NCBI GenBank assembly: GCA_045837725.1
Contig: JBEWZL010000145.1
Span: forward strand, 495,691 to 559,690
Direction: 5' to 3'
From: Vermamoeba vermiformis
Taxonomy: Eukaryota > Tubulinea > Echinamoebida
Length of the DNA: 64,000 bases
Made by a program: the position numbers and the translations under genes. The first letter of the stretch is position 1. Every line of letters begins with the position of its first letter. Below are positions 13,301-25,952 of the stretch, one piece after another. Below the pieces are notes generated by a model. It did not search any database, was not told where the DNA came from, and saw only the letters and a program-made list of their open reading frames with translations.

Positions 13301-16300
13301 ATGTTGCGGATCAATCAGACCCTGGTGCTGTCACCTCTATTATTAATTGTCATACTTTGCTTCACCTCTCCTACCACAGCACTGGAAATATACTATAATT
13401 CTGACTGGGTTTACGTTGGCAACTTTACTGACAATAGCGGGGCCAGCATTGCACACTTCGACATTTACAAACCCTTATGTCCGGGTACGTCAATTATATT
13501 GTCGATATGGAGATGGTAACTGTCTCCTTAGACTAATTATTCTGATTTAATTCAAATAATTTTGTGACAGGTCGTTACAAGCTTGGCGATCTTGTCATTC
13601 CAACAAGCCAAGGTGCTGAGGTTAACATACCATCACTTTATATGTGTGTCGATGGTCCAAGCGACGAAATCGAAGAAGCAGACCAAGGCACATTTGTTTA
13701 TGCAGACCAAAACGTTGTGTTCATCCAAGTTTACTCCAGCAGTCTAACGAACGGTAAGTTTGATTTATTACTTTCACGAGGCAAAAATAGTAAATTTTCA
13801 CTAGCGGAAGGCACGCCAAGTATTAACGGTCCCTTGGGGCAAGTCGGGATCAATATCGATAACTGGAATTCCAAATTAGGCGACGTATTGCCGGGGTCAT
13901 ATTTTTATTCAGATGATACGCGAGGTTATGGCGCTTTCTTGCATCCAAACTGTAGTGTCGTGACTGGAGAGGTAAAGTGCAGAAAGATTTGACAATTATG
14001 ACAGTCGTCGCTAAAACTCGTTCAGAAATGCACTGGCACGAATACTTGGGCCGGAGACTTGAGCACAGGTCGCAAAGTCGTTTACTGGAATGGTCTTCAG
14101 TTGCTTGGTGCTGACGGAGGCAATTTGTTTAAAGCGGCGGACAGTCTTAAAGTACTTTATTTGGATCCAGTGTGCCTTCCCGAGACATGTTAGTACCACT
14201 GCGTAATCTATTACCAATATATTAACGGCGCGTAGGTCTTTGCCCTAAGTGCGTGAACGGCAAATGCATATTCCCCACTGGCCAGTGTTCGTGCGACAAC
14301 CAATGGACCGGAGAGAACTGCGACCAGGACATTGACGAATGTGATTTAAATATTGACGATTGCGACGCTTTTGCCACCTGCGTTAACGATGTACCGGGCT
14401 ATCATTGCGGTAAGTCCAATCACTATCAATCACTGTTACAATGGCACTGAGCTCCTAACAGTATGTTTTCCCGGCTACACAACAAGTGACGGTGGAAGAA
14501 CGTGTACTGGTACGTCAATGACTATTAACCTGTTTAAGTCAATCTTAACGCTAACTCTGGGCAGACATTGACGAGTGCAGCATAAAAGAGTACAACGACA
14601 ATTGCACCGCACAAGCACTGAACTGTACCAACACACCAGGCTCATTCGTGTGCACGGACTGCGAGCTTGGGTTCATTCGAAGTGATAACGGGACCTGCGT
14701 TGGTACGTAATCTCACAGATTCAATTAGAACGTATGACTGAAGGTACCTTCGACGTGTAGATGCGGCTGAATACTTTTTGTGCGGCAACGGCGTTCTGGA
14801 TGATGGCGAGCAATGTGACCGTGGTCGTGGGTGCAACAGCCTTTGTCAGTGCTCGCAAGGATTTTCTCCGAGCAAAACAGTTGACTGCATACAATGTAAG
14901 CCATTGCCTTTATGATTAGCTTATTCTAATACGCATTATAGTGTGTGGCAATGGAGTACTCGACTCGATTGAAGAATGTGACAGTGGCACGGGCTGTTTG
15001 AATGTCACGTGTCGCTGCAATGCAAATCTTGGGTATAAGCCTGCCAACACTACCAGCTGTAGTTTAGGTGTGTTATAGACTCACGCACTAGTCCGTATCT
15101 CTAACAATCGTACAGAGGTGTTTGAGGTCGATGCCTGTGCCAGATTCAATGGCAATTGCAGCACGTGTGCGGCCTTCAATTGTTTGTATTGCAATGTCAC
15201 TGGCACGTGCTCTACGACTCGTGTTTCCAGCGACTGTTTGTGTAAGTGGCACCGTTGTTTCTCTGACGAAAACTGACCATTGCCAGCTACTTGCGGAAGC
15301 GACAGCGCCATTGTCTCCCCAGCTCAATCTCCTAATAACCAGCAAGAGGTCACTGGTAACATTGTCGTTCAAGTTGTGCCTGCTGTGGTCGTCGGGAGTG
15401 CAGCACTCATTGCAAGCGCAGTCTTGTTGGTCGTCCTGTTGAGACGAAAGAGAAAGAGGAAGGCCAGGGATAGCAGCATCAGCCTATCAGTTAAGAGTTC
15501 ACTGAATACTTCCAAATATGGTATTGAGCGCAATGCCCTCGGCAAGATCGAGTACAAACCATGGGAGCCTCCCGCTGACTCCGAGTAAGTGAATCAACAT
15601 GTCGTTAAGTCAAGGGCTAACAGCGGGTAGATACGTTCTTGCCAACAAACTTCCTTTCGAATTATCGAAACAGATTGATTTTAATGTGGGCAGTAATCAG
15701 TTCAAGGTTGGCCAGAAGTACACTGATGTTATCACGATAACGACGAAAGACAAGGTACGGATCTGCTTTGAAAAAACGAACCGACCCTAACTTTCATCAT
15801 AGAAAGGAGCAACTCAAGGCGGAGTGTCATTCGCTTTACATGCACCAACAACATCAAAGGTGAAAATAGAATTCAACCCGGCATCAGGCATTGTAAAGAA
15901 AAGCAAGCCCGTTGAAGTTGAAGTGACGATGACGATGCAAATGACAACGGAGCTCGATGTTGATATTGGGCTCGAGTGTTCCTCTGAGAAGAAGCACTCT
16001 TTTGTCACACTTCACTTAATGGGAGAACTATCTTCATTCATCGACCTCGAAGAAGTCGTGCTGGAAGGCGGATCTGGAGCCAAACCAATTGGCGACGGTG
16101 CTTTTGGAGTAGTTTACAAAGGAAAAGTAAGTGAGGATATAACGATGTCTATATATCATATTCTAAGCATGGTCTATCGTTCATAGTATCGAGGCCAAGA
16201 TGTAGCAGTCAAGATGCTGAAAGTGCAAGACATGCCGGAAGAGATGTTGGACGAGTTCGATCGAGAAGTAGATCTCATGAACAAGCTCAGACACAAAAAT

Positions 16301-17157
16301 ATCGGTAAGGAGGTCCCTCTTATATTTGAAACCAATTACTTTTGCTGATATTGTTGTTCGTAGTTCAATTCATTGGTGCGTCAAAGGTGGTTGGTCGCTT
16401 TGCCCTCGTAACTGAGTTCGTTGAAAGAGGAAACGTCGCAAATGTAAGATCGCAAAGCGTGTGATTAATAGACTAGTCTAAATATATATTTTAGATCGTT
16501 TTGAAAGCCACCAAGTCCATTGACTTTGCTCTCAAAGTACGTTTTGCTCTGGACGCAGCACGAGCCATGTTATTTTTGCACGAGAACAGAGTGCTCCACC
16601 GCGACTTGAAGCTTGACAATCTCTTGGTAAGTTTGCTTTGAGTACTGTTGACGAGCTTCTGACACGCGTTCTATGACAGTGCGTGTCGACCAATCCCGAT
16701 GATCCCGTTGTCGTTAAGCTGACTGATTTTGGCACCTCACGAGCTGTTTCCGAGAAGAGTTCGAACCAATACACAGGTACGTTAAAGTTGTGCTTGTTCC
16801 TTGTTGTCTTGCCCTAACTTTTTCCTTGCAGTCGGTGTTGGTACTCCCATGTACATGTCACCAGAAATTCTCTCCAAGAAGGCCTACGACACCAAGTCAG
16901 ATGTGTTCAGCTACGGAGTCATGTTGTGGATTCTTTATTGCCAAAAAGAGCCTTATCAAAATATCGAGCATAGTTGGGAAATAGCGCGATTCATCATTGA
17001 CGGCAATCGGGAAAAGATTCCCAAGGATTGTCCGGCTGATTACGCTCAGTTAATTGACGCGTGTTGGGCGCAAGATCCGTCTCAGAGACCTGATTTTCAG
17101 ACGATTGTGGAACGGTTAGAGACATTGCAAGCGAAAAACAAGAAAAACAGAGAATAA
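13301..17157 (+). CDS. Receptor-like TKL protein kinase with EGF-like ectodomain
   Basis: The protein starts with a signal peptide (hydrophobic core VLSPLLLIVILCFTS). The ectodomain contains a jelly-roll-like region, EGF-like and calcium-binding EGF-like modules (DIDECDLNIDDCDAFATC and a second DIDEC module), and Cys repeats of the CGNGVLDDGEQCD type (near 14781-15010). A transmembrane helix follows near 15375-15440 (VVVGSAALIASAVLLVVLL), then RRKRKRK. Inside the cell there is an Ig/MSP-like region, then a complete kinase. Its motifs are IGDGAFGVVYKG (Gly loop), DVAVKML (Lys), FDREVDLMNKL (Glu), LHRDLKLDNLL (HRD), TDFGTS (DFG) and MYMSPE (APE), so it should be active. TKL (Raf/TMK-like) type is suggested by the sequence around the activation segment. 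Length is about 950 residues in roughly 17 exons. One intron (about 13755-13805) is 51 nt with no stop and could be mistaken for coding. Confidence 0.88.
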
Positions 17158-17375
17158 GCTGAGGCCTCTAACCTCTTCGTAATAAAATGAAAACAAAGAC
17201 CTTCCAACAACTTAATTCGGCGCTACTTTTTGTAGAATCATTTTGCTTTGGGAACAAAAAATCCGTCTGGTATTTCTTGCGAGTGCGAAAAGTGTGAACA
17301 CAGTACCCTAATATTGGTACAATTTCACGAGATACTTCGATAGGTGACGTGTTTAATTCCTTGAGTTGATTGCAG

Positions 17376-17744
17376 ATGCAAACCCGAGGTAATGAGGAGA
17401 ACTTTGAAGACGAACTAAGCAAGTTCGCCAAAGAAACAGACTTCACTGAATTCGGGTGTCTCATGTCGGAGCTAGAATACATTACTCCTATTTACGAGGA
17501 CACTGTGCTTGAATTGTCTCACAAATTGAAGAACAAAGAAGAACTCTCGAAAGAGGATGACAGTGCCCTACGAATAATACGAAGATTAAGAGAAGCAGCA
17601 TTATGGTCATGGAAAGAGTACTTGGAAAAGAAACGCAATAGCGAATTTGTGCCGTCAAAAGTTCCAGTTGAGTTAGAGAGGTTGCGCAAACATGGTTGGG
17701 AGACCCAGAAACGCTTAGCTTTAATTCCACTGCCAAGCAAATAA
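17376..17744 (+). CDS. Small acidic/helical protein, faintly TAF10-like
   Basis: A single open frame of 122 residues starts at ATG 17376 (MQTRGNEENFEDELSKF). It is largely alpha-helical and charged. The segment FGCLMSELEYITPIYEDTV, followed by ALRIIRRLREAA, loosely recalls the histone-fold start and RIIR motif of the TFIID/SAGA subunit TAF10. The match is short, and the rest of the protein does not obviously agree. The ATG directly follows a possible splice acceptor (TTGCAG), so an upstream 5' exon may exist. The start lies 218 bp after the kinase stop. Confidence 0.6.
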   Translation: MQTRGNEENFEDELSKFAKETDFTEFGCLMSELEYITPIYEDTVLELSHKLKNKEELSKEDDSALRIIRRLREAALWSWKEYLEKKRNSEFVPSKVPVELERLRKHGWETQKRLALIPLPSK

Positions 17745-17890
17745 ATAAAATTGTACAAGGCATTTACAAATATTCGGTGATTTCGCCGTTAATTTGCAGA
17801 ACATTGCGCCTCGGCGGGAACCATTCTATTTTTGCAATAAATAAAGCGTAGTATTTACATTACACTATGTTACACTCGTCTTCCTGAAGA

Positions 17891-20862
17891 TCACGTGCCA
17901 TCAGGTGTGTTGGGTGCATCATCACTCTGCGGCGTGCCTTCGCCCGTGGAACGACCTCGCGTCAATAAGATTCCGGTCCGCCGCTTGTTCAGGTTAGAAT
18001 CTGCCTCGCTATTGACCCACGACTTGTTCAACTTAGTGTCAGGTGTTGAGCTAGGTGAACTCTCTTCACTTTCGGTCGGTGTCATCAGTGCCATTCGTGC
18101 CAAGTTGGAACCGAGTGGAATCAGCACGTGACTCGATCTAGCCCTCGCGACACCAAGGCTCTTTCCTAGCTCGGCACTACTGCGGTTACTCGAAGGCTGG
18201 CTGGAATTTTGAGCTGACTCGCTGTTGCTATTCTCGCTCGTGTCCTCTGAATCAGTCGAGGTTGATTTTCTTCCAATTATTATAACTTTTCTTTCTTCCT
18301 CGGTGACTGATGAACTAGACGCTGAGCTGTCACTCATCACAGTTGAGGTCTTTTGGTTCTGGCTCATGGTCAAGGCCAGTCTTTGAACCATCACTAGCAA
18401 GCAGTTAGGATTGATTGCTTGACAACCGTGCTTTTTAACTTACCAGCCGCGCTCTTCATTAAATTTTCTCTCAATTCGTCGCTTGACAAATGCAACCTTT
18501 CGAAGTCACTCTCGTCATCGTTGTCCTCGGTATCGTCAGTGTCAAACATAATGGCACCAAGTGCACGGCCAGTAACTTGGCCAGCGGCTGCTAAAGCACC
18601 TTCCAAGATATCGTAGCAATTGTCACATACACGCGTCGGATTGGTCGGATGAACTGACTTGACAACTGCTTTGTTCGACGAGCACTTGTGACACACGAGG
18701 ATACCACAGTTGCGGCAATGATGCTGCGAATGAGTCAGTATTGGTCGATAGATAAATATAATAACATTGACATACTCGTCGAAATATCGCACTGAATTGT
18801 TTGTTACAACGCAAGCACGAGTTACTGTGATCATCGCCGATCCATATAGGAGCTATAGTTACGTTAGTTAAGTACATCCACCAAGAGACTATAATACGTA
18901 CCAAATCCGGTCTGTGCATCCGCGCTTGACAACTGATTGAATGCCTCGATCCACATGTTCTGTTCTTGTTCGGAGGTTGCAATGCAGATAAATGATTTGC
19001 CCTTGCCAAGCAATTTGAACGCAAACTGCACGTCTATAATACTGCTGTAAGTAAAGTACTAGAGCTGGGGTCCTTGTTAGTACCTCGAGTGGGTGGCATT
19101 GCTTGAGCAAAGTACGCGCCAACAGGGAGTCGTCTGACACATGTCAAAGTGAGCTGAGCCGAGGCACGTGTCGGTAAGGATTGCAACGAAGCTCTGGCAT
19201 AGTAGATTGCACCGCCGACTGGGCTCTTTGGTATTTTAATTACGACGAATCGGCGCACTGTCGGACCTCTCCGAGTAACCTTTCCGAGCCATCCTTCAGC
19301 GAGCACTTTGGAGCCCTCGAGGTGCACGTCATCGAGCTAAAAAAGAGTTAATATGGCTCAATCGTATTTGAGATGCCTACCTCTCGAGGATAACCAAACT
19401 GCTTCAAGACTCGGTCAACATTCTTCAACATTTCATACTCGCGAATGCTCTCGTTGACTTCTATTGCGACACTTTCTACGCCCTTAATTGCCTTCATTAA
19501 TGGCACTTTGTCGGGGTGGCCATCAGGAGTTCGTTTAAGAATGTCCTAAATGTTTCTTAGTATTATTTTCATGAGGTACTATGAACTTACATCGAGCAAA
19601 AGAATGTAACGAGGAACACGTTGCACGGGTTGGATCAGCAAAGACATGAGATCCAAAATGTCCTTCTGGTCACGAATAGACTTGAGTAAGGCCACAACGG
19701 GGTCTTTTTTGTGTTCTAACTCGAGCATCAATGCTATGGCATCTTGGTGCTTGTGAGCATAGGTAGCATAGGTAGTCCAGTTAGGAGCCTGTGAATCATG
19801 CGCCTCGTTAGCAAAGTTCCAGGAAGTCGCATGTGCGTCGCTTACAAAGTCTAAAAATAGCTGACCGATGCATACTGTCTCCGAGTACTCGTCTGGAATG
19901 GCCTTATACAACTCGCGCAAGAATCCATGGCATGTCATTATAATCTCCTCAATATTAGCAAATATTTGCTTAATCTTCGCTTCTGTTATTATATCATTGC
20001 GATTCATCAAGGTGATCTTGTATTCCTGCAATTGAAATGTTAGAGATCCGTACGTAATGGGCCTGTTTTCTTACTCTGATAGCCACGTCAAGACTTCGCA
20101 AATAAGATTTCTCCGTATCTATTAGCTCTTGTATTTTAAAGCAACGAGCCTTTCCTGTTTCGCTTTTCTTCGCACCAATTCTAACGTTGCTTGGATCTGG
20201 ACAAAATGGTCACCCAGGGGACTTCAACATTGGGTCACGTGTATCACAATACTTACCGTATACCGATATTCTTCTTTCGCTTAGAAGCTTTTCCGTATCC
20301 TTTTGAAGCAAGGACAGCAGCTGTCTCGAAAAGTTAGATCGAAAGAATAAGATAGAATGTGTTCTTTTAATTTTTTTAACATAAGCCCACAATAACAATA
20401 CCTGAAACGCTGGCATGAATACATAGAATAGATATTCGTCTTTGAAATCGTGTCCTATTAAATAAAATAAAATTAAAAATTGATCGGATCCCATTTTTCC
20501 CTAACGCACAACACCTACCCTGAGTGCAATGCTTTATTACACCTCGCTCGATAAGCACTTTCCCAAAAGCAACGGCGTCGTCCCGACTGGCAAAGATCTG
20601 GTTCGATACAAACCAGTCTACTAGATCGCGGCCGATAAACGTTTGAGGGTAAATGCGCAAATGATATTTACGGTCCTCAATTGAAACGCCATTTTTTGGG
20701 TCTTGTATTCTCTTTAATAGGTCCTCTAACTAAAATTGAATTGAAGTTAGCCATACAAAATCTCCTTACGAACCAATTATTGTGTTATTGCTTTGAAAAT
20801 TGAACTAATATTATTACCGCATTAATGTGCTTGTTCATAGCACTAATAAGAGACTTCGACAT
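17891..20862 (-). CDS. DEP-DH-PH-FYVE Rho guanine-nucleotide exchange factor
   Basis: This is a multi-exon gene from ATG 20862 (MSKSLISAMNKH) to TGA 17893-17891, about 740 residues. In order: a DEP domain (IGRDLVDWFVSNQI, VLIERGVIKHC); a helical linker; and a DH (RhoGEF) domain with the signature LMSLLIQPVQRVPRYILLLD. A PH domain follows (AEGWLGKVTRRGPTVRRFVV ... EQEQNMWIEAFNQL), then a FYVE zinc finger with W-x-x-D, R-R-H-H-C-R-N-C-G and paired cysteines. The tail is long, Ser/Thr/Glu-rich and probably unstructured. FYVE domains bind phosphatidylinositol 3-phosphate, so activation of Rac/Rho on endosomal or phagosomal membranes is likely. FYVE-containing RhoGEFs (FGD family) are numerous in Amoebozoa. 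All key FYVE cysteines appear to be present. Confidence 0.88.
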
Positions 20863-21189
20863 GCTTCAGATGCTTTCTGACTTTCCAATTTTTTGTTTGC
20901 TTTTATGACGTTAGTGCCGATGCATCGCAACAATAATGACTGCTGGTTGTATCAACAATATTTTAATGCTCAAATTTTGACCTCTTTCTGGGCATGTCTG
21001 ACAAAACGACAGATGTCAAAAAATTCTCTCGCGGTCACCTAACTTTATGAGACCAAGGATCACGTGCCTCATTCCGGTCCCATTATTAAGAGACCTCAAT
21101 CTACGACGGAGTTCATTTTGGTGGCACTTGGCTATGATTAATTTACTATGTACAATTTATTTACAATTTTACAGTTTTGTTTCGCAATT
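20863..21189. other. Intergenic region with one CACGTG site
   Basis: This is the spacer between the exchange-factor start and the 3' end of the Zn2Cys6 gene. A CACGTG palindrome lies at 21061-21066. Nothing else is recognised. Confidence 0.5.
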
Positions 21190-23141
21190 TTAAGTGAAGA
21201 AGGCGCCACTATTGTTGTAACTCTCGAAGTCTTCAAAAATGAGGTACGAATTGTTAATAGGTGCCATTTGGGCGTCTTCGCTCGCAGCAGCACAGACTTC
21301 TTCATTGAGAATGGCTTGCATGCCAGCAGCGGGCTCTTTTACGTTGCAAATCATGGCTTGGACCGAACGGACCAAAGTAACCATAGGAATGCGAGAACGA
21401 TTGTTCTTAGCAAGAGCTTCAAAGTTGATCGCGTTCAATTTGGATTCGAGATCGCGGGTGAGCAAGAGCTTCAAGTTCATGTTTTGAATCTGGTTCAAAT
21501 AAGTCGACAACGATTGAGCGTATCGTTGCATATCTTGCTCCAATCCGAGGTGGCTCAACAAAACTGCGCGGAGACCGTAGATCCAGATCTTGTAGCACTT
21601 CAACAACTCGGTGTTCGAAGTCAACACAGCTTGGTTCTTCTCCAAGATGGATTCAGAGTCGTCCAATCGCTGTTTCACCTCACTAAATACGTACGTTAGC
21701 ATGAACTCACGGATAATAGATCGGGTAATAATGCGTACCGTAAAAGAGTGGGACCGAGCTCGCCAGCCATAGCACCAGCAAGAGTAGCAAAGACAAATGC
21801 GGTGTTGAAGAAGAAGATCATCTTATCAGATGGAGCGGGCGACTACAAAAAAATGAAATGTGAGCACGGATCTCGGTTGTCACTCGTACTAACTGAATGC
21901 TTACCTTAGTCATCAAAGCATTAATCTTCTTCAAACAATGTTCCATCTTCAACGGCTCTCCAGGGCTGTTGAGCAGCTCACCAATGTAAGTTCTGAAAAT
22001 CGAAATACCCGAATGAGTACCGAACACAGATCGGATATTAAATCATCTGATAGACTTACACAAATGCAGAGTATCTATCGACATAAGATTCCATATTGGA
22101 TATTATCGTGCTGGCATCTTGAACCATAAGTTTGTGTGCTTCGTGTCTACCAATTGATTTGTAATAGTAAGAGATGAACAAGAGAGCGTGCGAGAGCTGT
22201 TGAGCAAGATCCGATCGCTTTTGAGCTTCGCGCTCTAAGAATAAAATGCGGTAGAGATTTTCAGCAGTTGCCAAGAAATGCTCGGCAATATCATTGTAGG
22301 ACATCCAGCGCACACCTAATAGAAGTAGAAGGTCAATAGATATTCTTTAGAAGGTACAAAAGAGTGTAACGGTTAGAAGCTTCCGACATCCTTCGAGAAG
22401 AATTTCCAAAAAAGGGAAAAAGAGCCGCCGCCTGAAATTTAATCTTGACTTACCGTGCATGAAGACTACGCAGTGCTCGTACAAGGTGCTCAATTGCTCG
22501 AGAGACTCGCCTTGGAATCGATTGTTGAGTTGTTCGGGTGTAGACTCGAGGAGATAGTTCCACATTTGAAGGGCAAACTCGGTATTTCCGTGAAACTTGT
22601 AGTGATCCATGAACAAGGCAATCGCGTGTTGGAAATTGGCGATGGCAGCCTTCATTGCATTGACTCGCGATGACAAGAAGATTTCGCTGTCAGCATTGAA
22701 TCGTGGCTTGGTAGAAGCGCCGACGGCACGTGCCGAAGGATCGACTGGAATGGAAGTGCCAGTTTGTTGCAATTGCTGTTGCAAATACTCTACTAATCTC
22801 TTTTGGACCTCCAAGTCGATTTTAAGTTGAGAGTTTGAGCTCTTGAGCTCGTTGAGTTCTTGTTCACTAATTTTACTTCTTTTGTGACTGGATTTGGGGC
22901 CTCGCTTGGCGGCACGAGGATGAAATTCGCAATTTATCTTTCTCTTCGTGCATTGGAAGCAAGGAAAAGAGCCATCGCACTTAATTTTTCTCTTTTTGCA
23001 AAATTCGCAAGCATTGGAAACTATTTTCCTTTTACCAGATGCGTGAGCAGAATCACTGCAAGCTCCAGCAGCCTCGTGCATATCGTCGCAATCTTCTTCG
23101 TGAGATAGAGAGTAGGAGTGGTAAGAAGAATCGTCGCTCAT
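21190..23141 (-). CDS. Zn2Cys6 (GAL4-type) binuclear-cluster transcription regulator
   Basis: Starting at ATG 23141 (MSDDSSYHS), the N-terminal 45 residues are acidic. A full Zn2Cys6 cluster follows: C-EF-C-KKRKIK-C-DGSFP-C-FQ-C-TKRKIN-C, with basic residues between the second and third cysteines, as needed for DNA contact. After it come a basic linker (KRGPKSSHKRSK) and a coiled coil (LNELKSSNSQLKIDLEVQKR) suited to dimerisation. The remaining ~400 residues are helical and resemble a regulatory middle region. About five exons give roughly 560 residues; the protein ends NNSGAFFT. Zn2Cys6 proteins are mostly fungal but occur in some amoebae. An in-frame Met at 23192 would add 17 residues; 23141 is preferred because the MSDDSS start is typical. 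Confidence 0.87.
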
Positions 23142-23348
23142 GGTGTGTAGTTGACAAGTAGCCCTTTCTTGCCTCTTGTTGTCGATGCGCAACCAATAAC
23201 AATGCTTTCGTGTTCGAGCACACCAAAAACAATTTAAAATGATATTTTGGCACGTGAACGAATGTTCTATCAGGCTTCAGGAAGTTCGTAAAATCGATTT
23301 TCCCAGCCCCGGCCCGCGGACAAACGGGGTTACGCCGTAAAAAATTCG

Positions 23349-24009
23349 CCTCAGGAGAAGGAATTTTACGCACATTTCGGTTTTTGGGTTTTACCGATAA
23401 ACTTCTGTGACAGAGCTATAGAACTCGCCTGAGCGAGTCCTAATTTATAAGCGCAAACATATTTATATATTATCTTATATAGTATTACTATGTTCCCTGG
23501 TTATTCAAGTAATCGCCAGCGAACTAAGCCAGATCCAGCAGCTTCTTAGTTATGAAAATTTGTCGAACTCAGAAGTGCGGTCGGCGATTGACAACCTATT
23601 GGCGGTGCCTTATCGGCGCTACATAGGTCTAATAATTTTGAGAGGAATTGGCCCGATCGCCGCTCATTTTAAAGAGCAGACTGGCTCAAAAGGCGATCAA
23701 TTCTGTGACACGGTTTTCGTCGCCTGGCTGAAAACTTTGCGCTCTGAAACTGGGCAAAAAGAATACATATATATATGGGCTATTACTATTGTAGTCAGGT
23801 TCGGCAATCGCCGCTCGAGATACGGAGAGCCAGGTATATTTAAAAATATTTCAGAAAAAACGCATCTGCCCTTGAAAACTACAATTGCAAACATAAACGC
23901 ATTAACTGGGCGCACCTAGCCCCCTATCTATTATATCTATGCTTTGGTGCGGAATAATCACTGCAATTTTCGTAATCTCACAATGTGCGTAAAATTTCTT
24001 CTCAGGAGG
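23349..24009. mobile_element. Possible small inverted-repeat element
   Basis: Two 28-bp arms at 23349-23376 and 23982-24009 are inverted copies of each other, matching at 25 of 28 positions by eye (shared core ATTTTACGCACATT). They enclose about 605 bp. Inside is a 119-codon open frame (23560-23919, +) that begins at a non-ATG codon and resembles nothing I know. The layout fits a non-autonomous DNA element or MITE. No target-site duplication was identified, and similarity outside the arms fades within about 15 bp. The element sits in the promoter spacer between the Zn2Cys6 gene and the DnaJ gene. Confidence 0.4.
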
Positions 24010-24567
24010 TTGATTTTGCCGAAGTTTCCCTTTTCTCCGTTCCGCCTCCTTAACGTTTCGCCGAGGGAGGAAAATGCAACCCGAGTTGTGCGCCGGGTGG
24101 CAGTTAGAAAAAACTAAAATACGAAAATCATTTACGGATTTACGATTTTTACGATGGTAGGAAGCATAATAATACGTACTAATATATTGTAAATTATAGG
24201 CGAGTTGTCATTCTTAAAGTAACGACGGCTCGCGACGGATCATGAGTAAACTCACTACCATTTATGGTTTAAGAAATAGTTTCTGTCGCTCAAAAACATT
24301 GCATACTCTAAAATGTAACTTTGGAAAATCTGAAGCACTATTAGCCAACTATTGCGAGTGTACTAAGTCCAGATCCGATTACGTAATCGTTTTCTCAAAT
24401 CCTCGCGATCCCATTTCCTTCATCCTGCAAGTTGTCAAATATTAGCATGTAATGACTTGGGCGCGTGTTATTGCAGACTGTTCGGTGATCTGTGTTGTGG
24501 TTTACGCGTAAAATTGTATTTCCTAAACTTCTCATTTCAGCGCTCTATCCTAACGCCGCACCAGAAA

Positions 24568-25882
24568 ATGGGTAGTCTAAGATATTTATTAGCTCTCTTT
24601 CTTGTGCTTGCCTGTGTATTCATTGTTGCTGAAGCTAAATCCGCTCGTTACTATGACATGATCACAGCAATGATTGTAAGGGGCCCCTTCAAGACCAATT
24701 AAAATTGCAATAATCTTCTATAATATATATGGTTGTTAATAGCTAATTTCTCGCTAGGAAGGAAGAGACTATTATAAAATGTTAGATGTCTCCAGAACCG
24801 CTTCTGCTGACGAAATTAAGAAAGCCTTTCGCAAGCTCTCATTGCAATAGTACGTATGATTTTTAGAAACTCGTAAATAAATTTTTCAACCGGTTCATGG
24901 TCTGATCGTTCAATTTGGATCCAGCCATCCAGACAAGAATAAATCTCCGGAAGCAACAAAAATATTTATTGAAGTAAGCGATGCCTACGAAATTTTAAGC
25001 GACCCAGAGTCAAGAGCTGACTACGATCAATTGCTAGTAACGGGTAGGTCGTCGTGCGCTATAATGACATCTTGCACGTTCTAATCAAATTGTAAGGTAT
25101 TCCTTGGCACGAGAGATATTATGGTCGACATATGCATCGTTGGGGTGCTCCAGAGCATGACATTCGGTACGTTATTATAATTAAACTTTACGAACCGATA
25201 GTAATTGATTTCTTTTTAGCTACGTCCTTCTCTATCTGTATATATTCATCAATGTAGCTAAATATGCGTACCAATGGTACCGACACCGGACTATCATCCG
25301 ATTGATTAAGAATACACCGCAGTACAAAATGAAATTGAACCAATACAGACAGTCCAAAGGCCTCGGTAATACTTACTACGATTTCTAAAAGTACGAATGT
25401 ATATTAATGCCTATGATAGATAAGAAGAAAAAGAGTGACGATAATGAAGACGACGGAGAACCTCCAATTTTAGCAGTCGGCGCTGAGCCCCCAGAATGGA
25501 CTGATATTCTTACCATTCAGATAATCGTTGGTGTTTATAGCCTTTTTAAGTATATTGGAACTTGGATCTATTGCAAAGTTACTGGTAAAGAGATGGAGAC
25601 TGTTGACTACGATGAACTTCAACGAATAAAATTGAAGATGACGAAAGAAGAATACGAGTTGGAGAAGCGAAAGGCTATTGCCGTAAGTAGAGCAATATTA
25701 ATCTTATTTAAGTCTATCAGTATCTGACCGCCGTTGCCAGCAAATGGAAAAATTCAAAAATAGCTCCAAGATGAAACGCTTCAGGTAAGAATCAAATACG
25801 TGTCACGTGATAGTCGAGGCTAATCGTGATAATTCTTAGACGATTTATGAAGACGCACGAGCCTGTCAATCATTTTGACTGA
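24568..25882 (+). CDS. ER-membrane DnaJ protein (DNAJC25-like)
   Basis: The first exon encodes a signal peptide ([20 protein letters not shown]). The J domain follows ([20 protein letters not shown]), with the catalytic HPD motif in YHPDKN split by an intron. A membrane-spanning stretch comes next ([20 protein letters not shown]), then [14 protein letters not shown] and a second hydrophobic segment ([20 protein letters not shown]), then a basic C-terminus [18 protein letters not shown]. This order (signal, J domain facing the lumen, membrane helices, cytosolic basic tail) is that of DNAJC25. The J domain should stimulate an Hsp70 (BiP) in the ER lumen. Junction GGCCTCG|ATAAG joins KGL to DKKKK in phase. 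Length is about 300 residues. Confidence 0.87.
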
Positions 25883-25952
25883 GAAATAAAACCGAATTTT
25901 TTAATTTACGCGTAAATACTGCAACAGCAGAAGTTAAACAATATTAATAGTA

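Noticed and set aside
23560-23919. 119-codon plus-strand frame as a gene
   Set aside because: It has no ATG, no recognisable content, and lies between inverted repeats.
24242-24445. 67-codon plus-strand frame upstream of the DnaJ gene
   Set aside because: It is short with no supporting features and is probably the DnaJ 5' UTR or promoter.
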